A stretch of DNA of 64,000 nt. Origin: DATADD01 sp046262355 (GTDB taxonomy: Bacteria; Actinomycetota; CADDZG01; WHSQ01). Below the pieces are notes generated by a model. It had not been told where the DNA came from, ran no database searches, and worked only from the letters and a program-made list of their open reading frames with translations. Both the position numbers and the translations under genes were made by a program. Each line of letters starts with the position of its first letter. Within the stretch, counting starts at the first letter, position 1. Below, piece after piece: positions 33,982 through 42,283 of this stretch. The DNA lies in assembly GCA_046262355.1 (NCBI GenBank), contig JBHEMX010000051.1, positions 1 through 64,000 of the forward strand, read 5' to 3'.

Positions 33982-34179
33982 TCAGTCCTTCTTGATCTTC
34001 ACGTTCGGAACGCCGCCTATGTGAAGGTCGACCCCGACCAGCACCAGCGGCCACAGCACCACGGCCAGCACGGCCGACAGCACCGCCGAAAGATCGTTGA
34101 GATTCCCCAGATAGTTGTTGTTGCTCGCAACGACGAGTCCGACCGCCAGATAGACGAGCATTATCAGCAAACGAAACAT
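33982..34179 (-). CDS. Small membrane protein (65 aa), two helices
   Basis: The product starts MFRLLIMLVYLAVGLVVAS, a first membrane helix, then NNNYLGNLNDL and a second hydrophobic run with VLSAVLAVVLWPLVLVGVDL, ending in a basic tail VKIKKD. The N-in topology fits a hairpin with the polar NNNYL loop outside. ATG at 34179 has GGGGGCTGAG upstream. Small proteins of this form are common in actinobacteria without known role. Confidence 0.65.
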   Translation of the reverse strand: MFRLLIMLVYLAVGLVVASNNNYLGNLNDLSAVLSAVLAVVLWPLVLVGVDLHIGGVPNVKIKKD

Positions 34180-34227
34180 CTCAGCCCCCTGTGGACGAAA
34201 CGCTGGTGCACGACGCCTCTCAACAGG

Positions 34228-35503
34228 CTACTCGACGGCCCCGCGGGTACGCTCGTCATGCGAATGCGGCCCTCCACGCACGCGGGATCGCTGAGCGGGT
34301 GCCTCGAGGCGCCCATCGGCGACAAACTCTGCCAGCTCGGACACGGCCGACGCCACGGCGTCGGCGGAGCTCAGGTCCCTCGGGAGCGTCGGGTTCGGCA
34401 TGTAGGGCATTGACGACCAGAACGTTACGAGTGCGATCAACCGAGGCGTCGAGGCGGCCGATGAGCCGGTCGCCGTGGAGGATCGGAAGAGCGTAGAAGC
34501 CGAACCTGCGCCGGTCCTTCGGCACATATATCTCGATGCGATAGCGGAACCCGAAGATCGTCTCGGTGCGTTGACGGTCAGATGAGATTGTCGAACGGCG
34601 ATAACAGTGTGGTGCGAGGGCGCCAAGCTTCATGATCGACGGCATCGATGAGCTCGAGTCGATCGCGCTGCACGTACCAGCTGCCGGGGAGGTGGCCGTC
34701 TGAACCTCGTACCCGTACTGGCCTGATAACGCCTCGCCGCTCGAGATTGGGAATAATCTCTGAAAGGCCGGATAGGAACCGCGGGTGAAGTGCTCGGTGA
34801 TGTGACGAGGGGTCCCAACGCCCAGGCAACGCAGGGCGATCTCTGCAGATCGGCTCACGACCCGACGCGGCGCCATCGATCGCCGGGGTGTCCACTCGGG
34901 CAGCCATCGGTCCATGAGATGCCACAGCCGCTCCTGTCCAACCCGGCCGGCGACTACTACCCTGCCCATCGCCCAGAGAAACTCGAGCATGCGCGAGATG
35001 TTGCGCGCCGCCGTCCAACCGGTGGACGGCCAGGGCACAACCGAGCGGTCTTCGAGGTCGCGCATGCGCAGCGGCCCGCGTTGTCGCAGTTCGCGAAGTA
35101 TGTGGTCGCGCAGAGCGCGGTTCACAGCGATCCAGTCCCGCACCCTCCTGCCCCATCCCGTGGCCGGATCGAAGGCCCTCCGCATGTGATAGCGGAACAG
35201 GGGGAAATCCTCGGTGAGCACCATCGAAGCCGCATGCGCCCAGTAGTGAAAGAGGAACTTATCCTCCCACTGCAACCGATCGAGCAAGGTGGCGTCGAAG
35301 GTCCCGACCCTGCTGCGCAACACCAGCAACTGGGTGCGTGCCACGGCGTTCGTGGGATCGACCTGGATACAGCGGATAGCGCGCGCGATTTCGACGAGCC
35401 CGCCTAGATCGGGACGAGGCTTCAATCCTGCCAGTCGTTGTGACACGACGGCCAGACGTCTCGCCTGGGTCAGGGAAAGCTCGATGGGTGCCGACGGCAT
35501 CAA
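34228..35503 (-). pseudogene. YcaQ/AZL-type winged-helix DNA glycosylase gene, three frameshifts
   Basis: From ATG at 35503 the frame encodes LSLTQARRLAVVSQRL and the QxD catalytic motif in AIRCIQVDPTNAVARTQLL, typical of YcaQ-like interstrand-crosslink glycosylases. The frame breaks near 34770 (the next frame gives GSWYVQRDRLELIDAVDHEA and TLLSPFDNLI). It breaks again near 34580 (return to RQRTETIFGFRYRIEIYVPK and LPILHGDRLIGRLDA), and near 34390 (SADAVASAVSELAEFVADG to the stop at 34228). Rejoined, the protein has about 425 residues, normal for the family. Three shifts suggest decay or a poor-quality stretch. Confidence 0.75.
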
Positions 35504-35560
35504 GCGCCGCTTCCCTCTGTGGGGGCGGGGGTTGGTTCAGGATCCACACGAGAACATGCG

Positions 35561-35594
35561 AGAGCCGTGGCAGATGAGCATCTACCACGGCTCT
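35561..35594 (-). terminator. Hairpin after cspA
   Basis: AGAGCCGTGG (35561-35570) pairs perfectly with CCACGGCTCT (35585-35594); the loop continues with AGATG/CATCT. It lies 20 bases past the cspA stop. No U-run follows on either strand, so termination would be of the hairpin-only type, or the structure may protect the mRNA end. Confidence 0.55.
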
Positions 35595-35613
35595 GCAAAG
35601 CTGATCCTCGGTG

Positions 35614-35817
35614 CTAGATCGACTTCACGCTGGTTGCCTCCGGGCCCTTTGCCCCGGCGCGCGGCTCGAACTCCACCTTCGCGCCCTCGGCCAGACTCTT
35701 GTAGCCCTCGGCATCGATGTTGGTGTGGTGCACGAAGAGATCCTTCGCGCCGTCGTCAGGGGTGATGAAGCCGTAACCCTTGTCGTCGTTGAACCACTTC
35801 ACTGTTCCGGTTGCCAT
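35614..35817 (-). CDS. cspA: Cold shock protein
   Basis: The 67-residue protein is one cold-shock OB-fold domain: MATGTVKWFNDDKGYGFITP with RNP1 (KGYGFI) and RNP2 in DLFVHHTNI (usual VHF replaced by VHH), ending GPEATSVKSI. It binds single-stranded RNA/DNA and melts mRNA structure. ATG at 35817 has GGGAGGTG nine bases upstream; the frame continues to 35883 but those codons form the leader. Autoregulation through the leader is common in the family but cannot be seen here. Confidence 0.95.
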   Translation of the reverse strand: MATGTVKWFNDDKGYGFITPDDGAKDLFVHHTNIDAEGYKSLAEGAKVEFEPRAGAKGPEATSVKSI

Positions 35818-35983
35818 GAAAAACACCTCCCTTACTGCACTCACGAACGAGGCAAGGAAGGCGCTTTGGGCCACCGCACTCACGTTCAGACTCGCGCCAG
35901 CATACCGCGTCGGACGTAGGTTGCCTCACCGCGCCGGGGCCCGGTTGACTATCCTCTACCAGCGGCCCTGTGGAGATGATTCC

Positions 35984-38083
35984 GTGAGGGCTGTGACGGC
36001 TCGAGCAACCGGCCTGAGAGGAGGGTTCCTGGCCGTGGCGCTGCCCCAGCTACTGGCGGGTCCCATCCTTCGCCGGACGGAAGCGAAACGGATCTCGATC
36101 TGGGTCGCGACCACCGCCTCGGTGCGGCCGAGTGCCGAGATCCTTCGCTTCGTCGACGGCCCTTACTCCGCCCCGGTTCCGATCGCTGCGGCCGGTGCGC
36201 GCAGCGCTGCACTGGGCAAGAACCTTTCCGTTCACCTCATCACAATCACTCCCGAAGAGGGCGCCTTCCCCACCGACGAGCTGCTCGCCTACGACGTCGA
36301 GCTCAGGGATGGCGAGGGAGCCTCGGACGGACATCGCCTCGAGAGCCTCGGGCTGCTGCGAGGATCCACACCGCTGTCCTACGGAAGCTTCCCTCTGCCT
36401 ACGTTCTATGTACGCGAGCGGGCCCCCGCGCTCAGGGTCATGCACGGCTCCTGCAGGCTGCTCCACGGCGGGGGCGAGGATTCGTTCCTTGCCGCCGACG
36501 AGGTGATCGCACGCAGCGCACATGACATCGCCCAGCGACCGAGCGCCATCTTCCTGACCGGAGACCAGATCTACGCCGATGACGTCGGGGGGCCGATCAT
36601 CGGACACCTCAGGCGCCTGGCGACGACGCTTGTCGGCGCCGAGGACGAGACATCCGTACCGGGGATCGGGTCCTTGGCCGACGTGGGTGTCGATGACCGT
36701 GGGAACCTCGTCCTCGATCAAGCGAGGTTCACGTCGGCGCGGCCACAGAACCACCTCATGAGCTTCGGCGAGTTCGCCGCCATGTACATCACGGCGTGGA
36801 ACGAGGCCGTATGGCCGTCCTCGTTCGCCTCGGCAACCGAGGTGCTCTCGACCACGAGGTCGCGCTTCGCCGATGCGCGCGCCGCAAGGAGATACGAGAG
36901 GCAGCGAAGATATCTTGAGGCCGCCCGCGGCGCCTTGCCCGCTGTACGCCGGGTCATCGCGAACACTCCTACGTACACGAACTTCGACGACCACGACACG
37001 ACGGACGACTGGAACCTCACGCAGGCATGGCGCGATGGTGTATGGAAGAGCCCCACTGGACGTCGGATAGTGGCCAACGCACTGGCTGCCTACTGGGCGT
37101 TCCAGGGCTGGGGGAACGATCCGGATGCCTACGACGACTCTTTCATCGCCACCATCACCGGGTTCCTCACGGGCGATCCGAGCGACCGGGGAGACTCTTT
37201 CGACCATGCGCTGTGGTCATTCGATCGCTGGAGCTACTTCGCCCCCACCAATCCGCCGGCGATCGTCATCGACACGCGCACACAACGCGACTACGACAGT
37301 CCCGACGGAGGAGCGCGCCTGCTTGGCAGACGAGCTAGAGGGCACGTCATCGAGCTCATGTCGAAGTCGCGATACCGGCGGGAAGACCCTCTTATCGTGG
37401 TATCCGCCGTTCCGGTATTCGGCTTCGAGCTGCAGGAGCGGCGACAAAAATATCTCGTCGACAGACTGGGACCTTACGAGATCGATTTCGAAGCGTGGCA
37501 CTCGAACCTGCGCGGGCTCGTCGACTTCATGCAGATGCTCGTTGAGGACATCGACCCGTCTTCGTGCATCATGCTCTCGGGCGATGTCCACTACGGCGTC
37601 AACGCACGCGCGTCGTTCGTTATAGAAGACAAGACGCTGCTGTTCACTCAACTCGTCAGTAGCGGGCAGAAACATGCAGGCACGGCGGCCAAGACGGCTC
37701 TCAACACGCTCGGTCGGCTTCTCAAGACGAAGCACACCCGGCTCGGGTGGGATCGGCCGCCCGACTGCAAACGCCAGAACAACGTCGCCGATCGCATCAT
37801 GTTGCGGGCCGTCAACACAGATGAGTGGGCGGACGACTCCCCGGTGTTCCTCGCCCCGAGAGACGTCAAGCTCCTAGGCATCAAGCAACCCCCCGACTTC
37901 CGTGAGTGCCGGATCTACGTGCGGCCGCAAGGCCGTAACCCCTCCATACTCGTCGGAGAGAACAACATGGGGTTCGTTTCTCTGGAGGACGATCAGGTGA
38001 CGCACCGTCTACTCGCGCGCGCGAAAGACCGCACCCGAGAACACGTCGCTAAGATCAAGCTCAATCTCGAAGGCCTTGACTGA
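35984..38083 (+). CDS. PhoD-like metallophosphatase
   Basis: The 699-residue protein has metal motifs of the PhoD-like phosphatase/phosphodiesterase family: LRVMHGSCRLLHGGGED, SAIFLTGDQIYADDVGG, NFDDHDTTDDWN, and CIMLSGDVHYGVNARASF. The N-terminal 130 residues form a beta domain (RISIWVATTASVRP), as in PhoD's fibronectin-like cap. There is no signal peptide, so it is probably cytoplasmic, unlike classical PhoD. GTG at 35984 with GGAGA is chosen because the upstream frame overlaps cspA. It ends just before the GNAT gene. Confidence 0.8.
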   Translation: MRAVTARATGLRGGFLAVALPQLLAGPILRRTEAKRISIWVATTASVRPSAEILRFVDGPYSAPVPIAAAGARSAALGKNLSVHLITITPEEGAFPTDELLAYDVELRDGEGASDGHRLESLGLLRGSTPLSYGSFPLPTFYVRERAPALRVMHGSCRLLHGGGEDSFLAADEVIARSAHDIAQRPSAIFLTGDQIYADDVGGPIIGHLRRLATTLVGAEDETSVPGIGSLADVGVDDRGNLVLDQARFTSARPQNHLMSFGEFAAMYITAWNEAVWPSSFASATEVLSTTRSRFADARAARRYERQRRYLEAARGALPAVRRVIANTPTYTNFDDHDTTDDWNLTQAWRDGVWKSPTGRRIVANALAAYWAFQGWGNDPDAYDDSFIATITGFLTGDPSDRGDSFDHALWSFDRWSYFAPTNPPAIVIDTRTQRDYDSPDGGARLLGRRARGHVIELMSKSRYRREDPLIVVSAVPVFGFELQERRQKYLVDRLGPYEIDFEAWHSNLRGLVDFMQMLVEDIDPSSCIMLSGDVHYGVNARASFVIEDKTLLFTQLVSSGQKHAGTAAKTALNTLGRLLKTKHTRLGWDRPPDCKRQNNVADRIMLRAVNTDEWADDSPVFLAPRDVKLLGIKQPPDFRECRIYVRPQGRNPSILVGENNMGFVSLEDDQVTHRLLARAKDRTREHVAKIKLNLEGLD

Positions 38084-38090
38084 GGCCGGT

Positions 38091-38618
38091 GTGATCGTCC
38101 CGTCGATCGTCACCGACCGGTTGGAGCTCGTGTCGATGCCGCCGGAGTTCATCGAGACGGCGCTTGATGGAGACCAAGCACCCACCGGTCTCCGGCTGCA
38201 ACTGCCTTTGGGGTGGGTCCAAGAAGAGGAGTGTCTCCTTCGCCTCCGGCTGGCCGAGATGCACGAGGATCCCTCCCTCCAGCCGTGGCTTCTGAGGGCG
38301 ATCGTGGTGCGCGACGGCAACCGAGAGATGGTGGGCCATATCGGCTTCCACGGACCTCCCAACGACGCCAAGGCGCTAGAGATCGGCTACGCGGTGTTCC
38401 CCGGATACCGCCGCCGGGGTATCGCGATCGAAGCCGTCGAGGGCATGCTCCGATGGGCCGGTGGCGAGCACCTCATCGAGCGCTTCATCGCGTCGGTGTC
38501 CCCCACCAACGTTGCATCGCTCGCTCTCGTGCGGAAACTGGGCTTCGCGCAGGTAGGGAGGCAGTGGGACGAGCGCGACGGCGAAGAGCTCGTCTTCGAG
38601 CTCGTCAGGAGTCGATGA
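38091..38618 (+). CDS. GNAT-family N-acetyltransferase
   Basis: The 175-residue product is RimJ/RimL-like: IVTDRLELVSMPPEFIETAL at the start, MVGHIGFHGPPNDAKALEIG, then the acetyl-CoA loop GYAVFPGYRRRGIAIEAVEG and SVSPTNVASLALVRKLGF. It should acetylate an amine on a small molecule or protein N-terminus. GTG at 38091 has TGAGG six bases upstream; TTG at 38076 would overlap the phosphatase stop. Operon partner of the PhoD-like gene, separated by seven bases. Confidence 0.85.
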   Translation: MIVPSIVTDRLELVSMPPEFIETALDGDQAPTGLRLQLPLGWVQEEECLLRLRLAEMHEDPSLQPWLLRAIVVRDGNREMVGHIGFHGPPNDAKALEIGYAVFPGYRRRGIAIEAVEGMLRWAGGEHLIERFIASVSPTNVASLALVRKLGFAQVGRQWDERDGEELVFELVRSR

Positions 38619-38731
38619 GCCTTCTCCCGTCGACGTCCTGCCGGATGCCGACGAACCGACATCGTCGTGCACGAAGCTGTTGCGGATCTTGTAGGCGGTG
38701 GCCGGCTTCACGCCGCCCGAGCAGCGCACTG

Positions 38732-39403
38732 CTACGTCGGCCGCCAGAACGGTCCGGTCAGCCCGCATTCACTGAAGACCTCGTGCGCCTCTTCGGGCGT
38801 GCGACGACGCCAGTCGGCGTCCAGCCGGGTCGAGTACCAGATGCGCGCGAGCCGCCATTGTTGCTGCAGGGACATGGTCGCTCCGCGTGCGATGGAGCGG
38901 GCTCCTGCCCATCGATCGATGTGCCCCTCCGACCGGAAGTGAAGCATCTGCGATCAGGTGAACCCGATGTCGTCCCACCAGCGCGCCGCCGGCACGGCGT
39001 AGTGAACGACGCCGTCGCCCTTGGTCACCTCGCCGTCGCGCACCTCCACCTCCAGCAGCTCCCCACAGTCCGGACAGAGACTGGACACCGTTCCGTCCGA
39101 TCCGAGCATCGCGAGGATCCCGAGCGCGTCCCAGATGCAGATCCCCCACCATCGTCGTCCATCCGTGGCCACCGAGAAGGGTGAGGGCAGGGCGGACAGA
39201 GGGTTCGCCAACCATATGTACGAGGTGCCGGGAGCGAGGACGAGGACGTGCGCCTCCGCCAGTCGATGGAGCGCTCGTTCGATTTCCTCCGACGATGCTC
39301 CCACGGCTGTGGCTATCTCGATCGGCATCGGGGGACGCCCATGCTCGACGAAGAGGCGATAGACCTCGACGCGCACATCGTTGTCGGACGTTGGGGACCG
39401 CAT
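38732..39403 (-). CDS. Organomercurial lyase (MerB)-like protein with in-frame TGA, possible selenoprotein
   Basis: The 223-codon frame is continuous from ATG at 39403 (GGGGGAG upstream) to TAG at 38732, except for one TGA at 38954-38956 (codon 150). The N-terminal winged helix (PMPIEIATAVGASSEEIERA) and core match the MerB-like family. CIWD at residues 89-92 fits Cys96-x-x-Asp99 of MerB, and DDIGFT-TGA-SQMLHFRSE places the TGA at the position of catalytic Cys159 (spacing 61 against 63). Reading resumes with LARIWYS and GLTGPFW, clearly the same protein. A hairpin with a GGUC loop follows 19 bases downstream. Either selenocysteine is inserted or the gene carries a nonsense change exactly at the catalytic residue. 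Confidence 0.7.
38926..38956 (-). promoter_or_regulatory. Candidate bacterial SECIS after the in-frame TGA
   Basis: On the minus strand the TGA (38956-38954) is followed by 19 bases and the hairpin CTTCC-GGTC-GGAGG (38939-38926). E. coli fdhF has its AGGUCU loop 17 bases after the UGA. Position and a guanine-led loop both fit the bacterial SECIS rule. The stem is only five pairs with one U-G, so the fold is modest. Confidence 0.45.
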
Positions 39404-39679
39404 CGTTCTCCCCCTTGTCATTCGGACCCTCGCTACTCCCCTACGCTTGGTAGTCCGTCGCGAGGGTAACGGCCGGCATCGAAAGCGTTCCTGCGCGTCG
39501 AGGCAGGGCTAGAGTCCAAGCGTACCTGGAGGTATGTGAGGGACGAGGAGCACAGGCACCGGTGATGCAGGGCGCTCGGATGCGTCGTGACTCACGCGGT
39601 GGGGAATCGGTCAGGCGCGGGGTCGCAGCACAAAGGTGTGAACCCGCCCGTTCGACGAGGCGAGAGGAGCACTGGAGAG

Positions 39680-39895
39680 ATGTGTCGCAGCATCAAGACC
39701 CTTCGCAACATGAACGAGCCGGCCTCGGATGAGGACGTGCGCGCGGCCGCGCTCCAGTTCGTCCGCAAGGTGAGCGGCTACCGTCGCCCCTCGCGGCGCA
39801 ACGAGGCGGCCTTCGATACGGCCGTGCACGAGATAGCCGAGGCATCCCGGCGGCTGTTGGACTCTCTCGGAGCCGCCGCCGGCTCTGCAAGATGA
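39680..39895 (+). CDS. DUF2277 family protein
   Basis: The 71-residue product begins MCRSIKTLRNMNEPASDEDV and continues AALQFVRKVSGYRRPSRRNE with a helical end, as in the DUF2277 family, known only by sequence. The conserved MCRSIKxL start fixes ATG at 39680; GGAG lies upstream. It is convergent with the DUF4395-thioredoxin gene, four bases apart. The 276 bases between 39404 and 39679 hold no gene that I can support, only the leaders of this gene and of the MerB-like gene. Confidence 0.85.
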   Translation: MCRSIKTLRNMNEPASDEDVRAAALQFVRKVSGYRRPSRRNEAAFDTAVHEIAEASRRLLDSLGAAAGSAR

Positions 39896-39899
39896 CGGG

Positions 39900-40604
39900 T
39901 TAGGCCAGCCTCTCCAGCACGCTTCCATCTTCGGCGATGGCAAAGGCGGCCGGGACGACGGAGATGCGGTACTTCCGAGCAAGGTCCGGGTGCTCGGAGA
40001 TGTCCACCACGAACAAGCGGTGCCCCTCGCGCCTCAGCCGCCGTTCCATCGTTGCGCAGCCGGTGCAGAGGCGGTGGGTGAACTGAACGACCGCGCGGCC
40101 GTTCGGGTCGAAACCAAGCGCCGCCACGTCCAGGCTCTCCGGCGCACCCGGCCGGATCCCTCGCAGACGGGCGAGGCCCCGATAGATCGAGCAGCCCACG
40201 CACAGCCCCGAGACCACCGCGAGCAGCGCCAGAGCGGCGACGATCAGGCCAAGAGCATCACCCACGCGCTCCAAGCCCGTCGCGTAAGCGGCGGTGGACA
40301 GCGAGAGAAAGGTGGCGCCCAGGATGTTGGCGAAACGAGGCGGTCGGGAATCTTCGATCTCGCCCTCGCCGAAGCGAGGTTGGATCACCTCGAAGTAGAA
40401 GACGCAGGGCAGGCAGAACCTTCGGCCGAAGGCCAAGCCCACGACGAGCTGCAGCGCGAGCAGCCCGATCAACCACCACCACCCGGTCGCAACGGCTATC
40501 AAGCTCACGCTCGCAACCGTCGCCTGGTTGAAGCGCGGCGCCCGGCGGTCGATGACATCGCCGTCGAGATATGGGTGGGCGGTCCTGTGAGGCGGCATGG
40601 GCAT
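39900..40604 (-). CDS. DUF4395 membrane domain fused to a thioredoxin domain
   Basis: The 234-residue product has an N-terminal DUF4395 part with two membrane helices before (SLIAVATGWWWLIGLLALQL) and two after the PCVFYFEVIQPRFGEGEIED loop. A C-terminal thioredoxin-like domain carries the redox pair in FTHRLCTGCATMERRLRREG (CxxC) and cis-proline in ISVVPAAFAIAEDG. DUF4395 proteins often neighbour or fuse to thioredoxin-like enzymes; a role in envelope thiol redox is inferred. ATG at 40604 has GGGAGC upstream. The longer frame to 40925 runs through the hairpin repeats and is not real. Confidence 0.75.
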   Translation of the reverse strand: MPMPPHRTAHPYLDGDVIDRRAPRFNQATVASVSLIAVATGWWWLIGLLALQLVVGLAFGRRFCLPCVFYFEVIQPRFGEGEIEDSRPPRFANILGATFLSLSTAAYATGLERVGDALGLIVAALALLAVVSGLCVGCSIYRGLARLRGIRPGAPESLDVAALGFDPNGRAVVQFTHRLCTGCATMERRLRREGHRLFVVDISEHPDLARKYRISVVPAAFAIAEDGSVLERLA

Positions 40605-40708
40605 CCGAAGCTCCCGAGGATGTTTCTCCCTATATACACCGTAACAATACATGTCACGATCCACGACGGATCCCAAGGTCTGGGCCGGCGCGGCCTCGGC
40701 TGGGTCGA

Positions 40709-40986
40709 GGTTCTTGCGATCAGACACGCCTGGCGTGTCCCGTTGCAAGGGAAACCGGTCGGGGGCGGCCGGGCGGGGCGCCGGGCGGGGCTCCGGGGAT
40801 CGGGCGTGCCGGGGGGCGGCTCGAGGTTCTTGCGAACAGACACGCCTGGCGTGTCCCGTTGCAAGGAGAACCGGTCGGGGGCGGCCGGCCGAGGACCGGA
40901 CGGAGGCCCGGGAACCGGCGTGCACGGGGCGGGCTCGAGGTTCTTGCGATCAGACACGGCCGGCGTGTCCCGTTGCAAGGAGAACC
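40709..40986. repeat. Three tandem 48-nt hairpin repeats (period about 115 bp)
   Basis: Copies at 40709-40756, 40825-40872 and 40939-40986 share GGTTCTTGCGA, the palindrome GACACGCC-T-GGCGTGTC and GCAAGGAGAACC. Each copy folds into one long hairpin: GGTTC pairs with GAACC, TTGC with GCAA, an internal loop, then an eight-pair stem. In copy 3 the apical stem changes to GACACGGCCGGCGTGTC, keeping pairing. Spacers are very G-rich (GGTCGGGGGCGGCC recurs). The array fills the intergenic region 40605-41081, which holds no gene. Confidence 0.8.
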
Positions 40987-41049
40987 GTCGCGGCGGCCTG
41001 GCGGGGGCCGGGGATCGGGCGCGCCGGTGGCCGTAGCTGCGCCGGCACG

Positions 41050-41072
41050 GCCCGGCGCAGCCGGGCTACATT
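41050..41072 (+). promoter_or_regulatory. Hairpin and -10 box before the alcohol dehydrogenase
   Basis: GCCCGGC-GCA-GCCGGGC (41050-41066) is a perfect seven-pair hairpin. TACATT (41067-41072) follows at once and lies ten bases before the ATG at 41082, a candidate -10 for a leaderless mRNA. The hairpin occupies the spacer and could be an operator, or a terminator of read-through from the repeat region. Confidence 0.4.
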
Positions 41073-41081
41073 GGGCCCTCG

Positions 41082-42176
41082 ATGAGAGCCGCCGTGCTTC
41101 ATGCCGTCGACGAGCCGATGAAGATCGAGGAGCTCGAGCTCGAGGCGCCGAGAGCGGGAGAGGTAAGCGTCAGGCTGCTCGCAGCCGGCGTCTGTCACTC
41201 CGACCTTCATCGCGCCCGAGGCGATTGGGGTGTCCCCGGCCTCGTGGTGCTGGGACACGAGGGCGCCGGCGTCGTCGAGGCGGTTGGCGAGGGAGTGACC
41301 TCGATAGCGCGGGGTCAGAAGGCGATCCTGAACTGGAACTATCCGTGCCTCGACTGCGCGGCTTGCCGTCAAGAACGTCAGTGGCTCTGTCGCGGCACCC
41401 GGGCGACCGAACATCTCCAGCCCGACGGCACGACTCGCCTGCATCGCGCCGACGGCACCGACGTACTTGCATACCTGACGGTGGGTGCCTTCGCAGAGGC
41501 AACAGTGGTGCCCGCTCAGGCCGCGATCCCCGTCGATGGTTCGGTGCCGCCGGAGGTCGCATGCCTGATCGGGTGCTGCGTGAGCACCGGCGTCGGTGCC
41601 GTAGTCAACACTGCAGAGGTGTCTCCAGGTTCGTCCGTGGCGGTCGTGGGGCTGGGAGGCGTCGGACTTTCCGTGCTGATGGGGGCCCGCCTTGCCGGCG
41701 CGCGCACGATCGTCGCCGTCGACAAGTCCGAGGAGAAACTGCAGCTCGCTCGAGAGCTCGGCGCAACCGACGTGGTGCCGGCTGGCGAACCTCGCACCAC
41801 ACGCGCTGCGATCGTCGCCGCCACCGACGGCGGCGCCGATTTCGCGTTCGAGGCGGTTGGGCTGCGGTCGACGATCGAGCTGACGCTGACCTCGATCGGG
41901 CGCGGTGGCACGGCGGTGCTCGTGGGGCTCACCGCTCTGGACACACCCATATCCTTCGACGGCTACCGCCTCGTGGATCTCTCCCAGCGCATCCTCGGCT
42001 CGCTCTACGGATCGTGCAACCCATCGACGGACTTCCCGCGTTTCGTCGACCTCTACCTCGCCGGAGAGCTTCCCGTCGATCGCCTCATCGAGGCGCGCAT
42101 CGCGCTGGAGGATGTCAACGATGCCCTGGACGCGCTGGAGCGTGGCATCGGGCGTCGCCGCGTCATCACCTTCTGA
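41082..42176 (+). CDS. Zinc-dependent alcohol dehydrogenase (class III/mycothiol-type group)
   Basis: The 364-residue medium-chain dehydrogenase has catalytic-zinc ligands in AAGVCHSDLHRARGD and VLGHEGAGVVEAVGEGV. The structural-zinc cluster is in YPCLDCAACRQERQWLC, and the NAD fold in VAVVGLGGVGLSVLMGARLAGA with an acidic residue after the next strand (VAVDKSEEKL), so NAD is preferred. LGSLYGSCNPSTDFPRFVDL is typical of the class III/benzyl alcohol/mycothiol-formaldehyde group. No neighbour fixes the substrate. Confidence 0.85.
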   Translation: MRAAVLHAVDEPMKIEELELEAPRAGEVSVRLLAAGVCHSDLHRARGDWGVPGLVVLGHEGAGVVEAVGEGVTSIARGQKAILNWNYPCLDCAACRQERQWLCRGTRATEHLQPDGTTRLHRADGTDVLAYLTVGAFAEATVVPAQAAIPVDGSVPPEVACLIGCCVSTGVGAVVNTAEVSPGSSVAVVGLGGVGLSVLMGARLAGARTIVAVDKSEEKLQLARELGATDVVPAGEPRTTRAAIVAATDGGADFAFEAVGLRSTIELTLTSIGRGGTAVLVGLTALDTPISFDGYRLVDLSQRILGSLYGSCNPSTDFPRFVDLYLAGELPVDRLIEARIALEDVNDALDALERGIGRRRVITF

Positions 42177-42283
42177 GCCACCCACCCTCGGGCGCACCGG
42201 CACGGGTCGTGACGCTCAAGTGGTGTTGATCGATGCCGAACGGACTGGTAGGCGTGGCGACATCGGGAGAGGGGAGATCACCA

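Noticed and set aside
38732..39403. Reading TGA as tryptophan or another sense codon in this organism
   Set aside because: Many genes in the window end in TGA with normal lengths, so TGA is a stop in general use.
40605..40925. N-terminal extension of the DUF4395-thioredoxin protein through the hairpin repeats
   Set aside because: The codons merely read through palindromic repeats; ATG at 40604 has a ribosome site and gives the family N-terminus.
40709..40986. CRISPR array
   Set aside because: Only three units, spacers are similar to one another, repeats are long perfect hairpins and no cas gene is near.
40709..40986. Integron attC sites
   Set aside because: No integrase, no R/L box core sites and no cassette genes between the copies.
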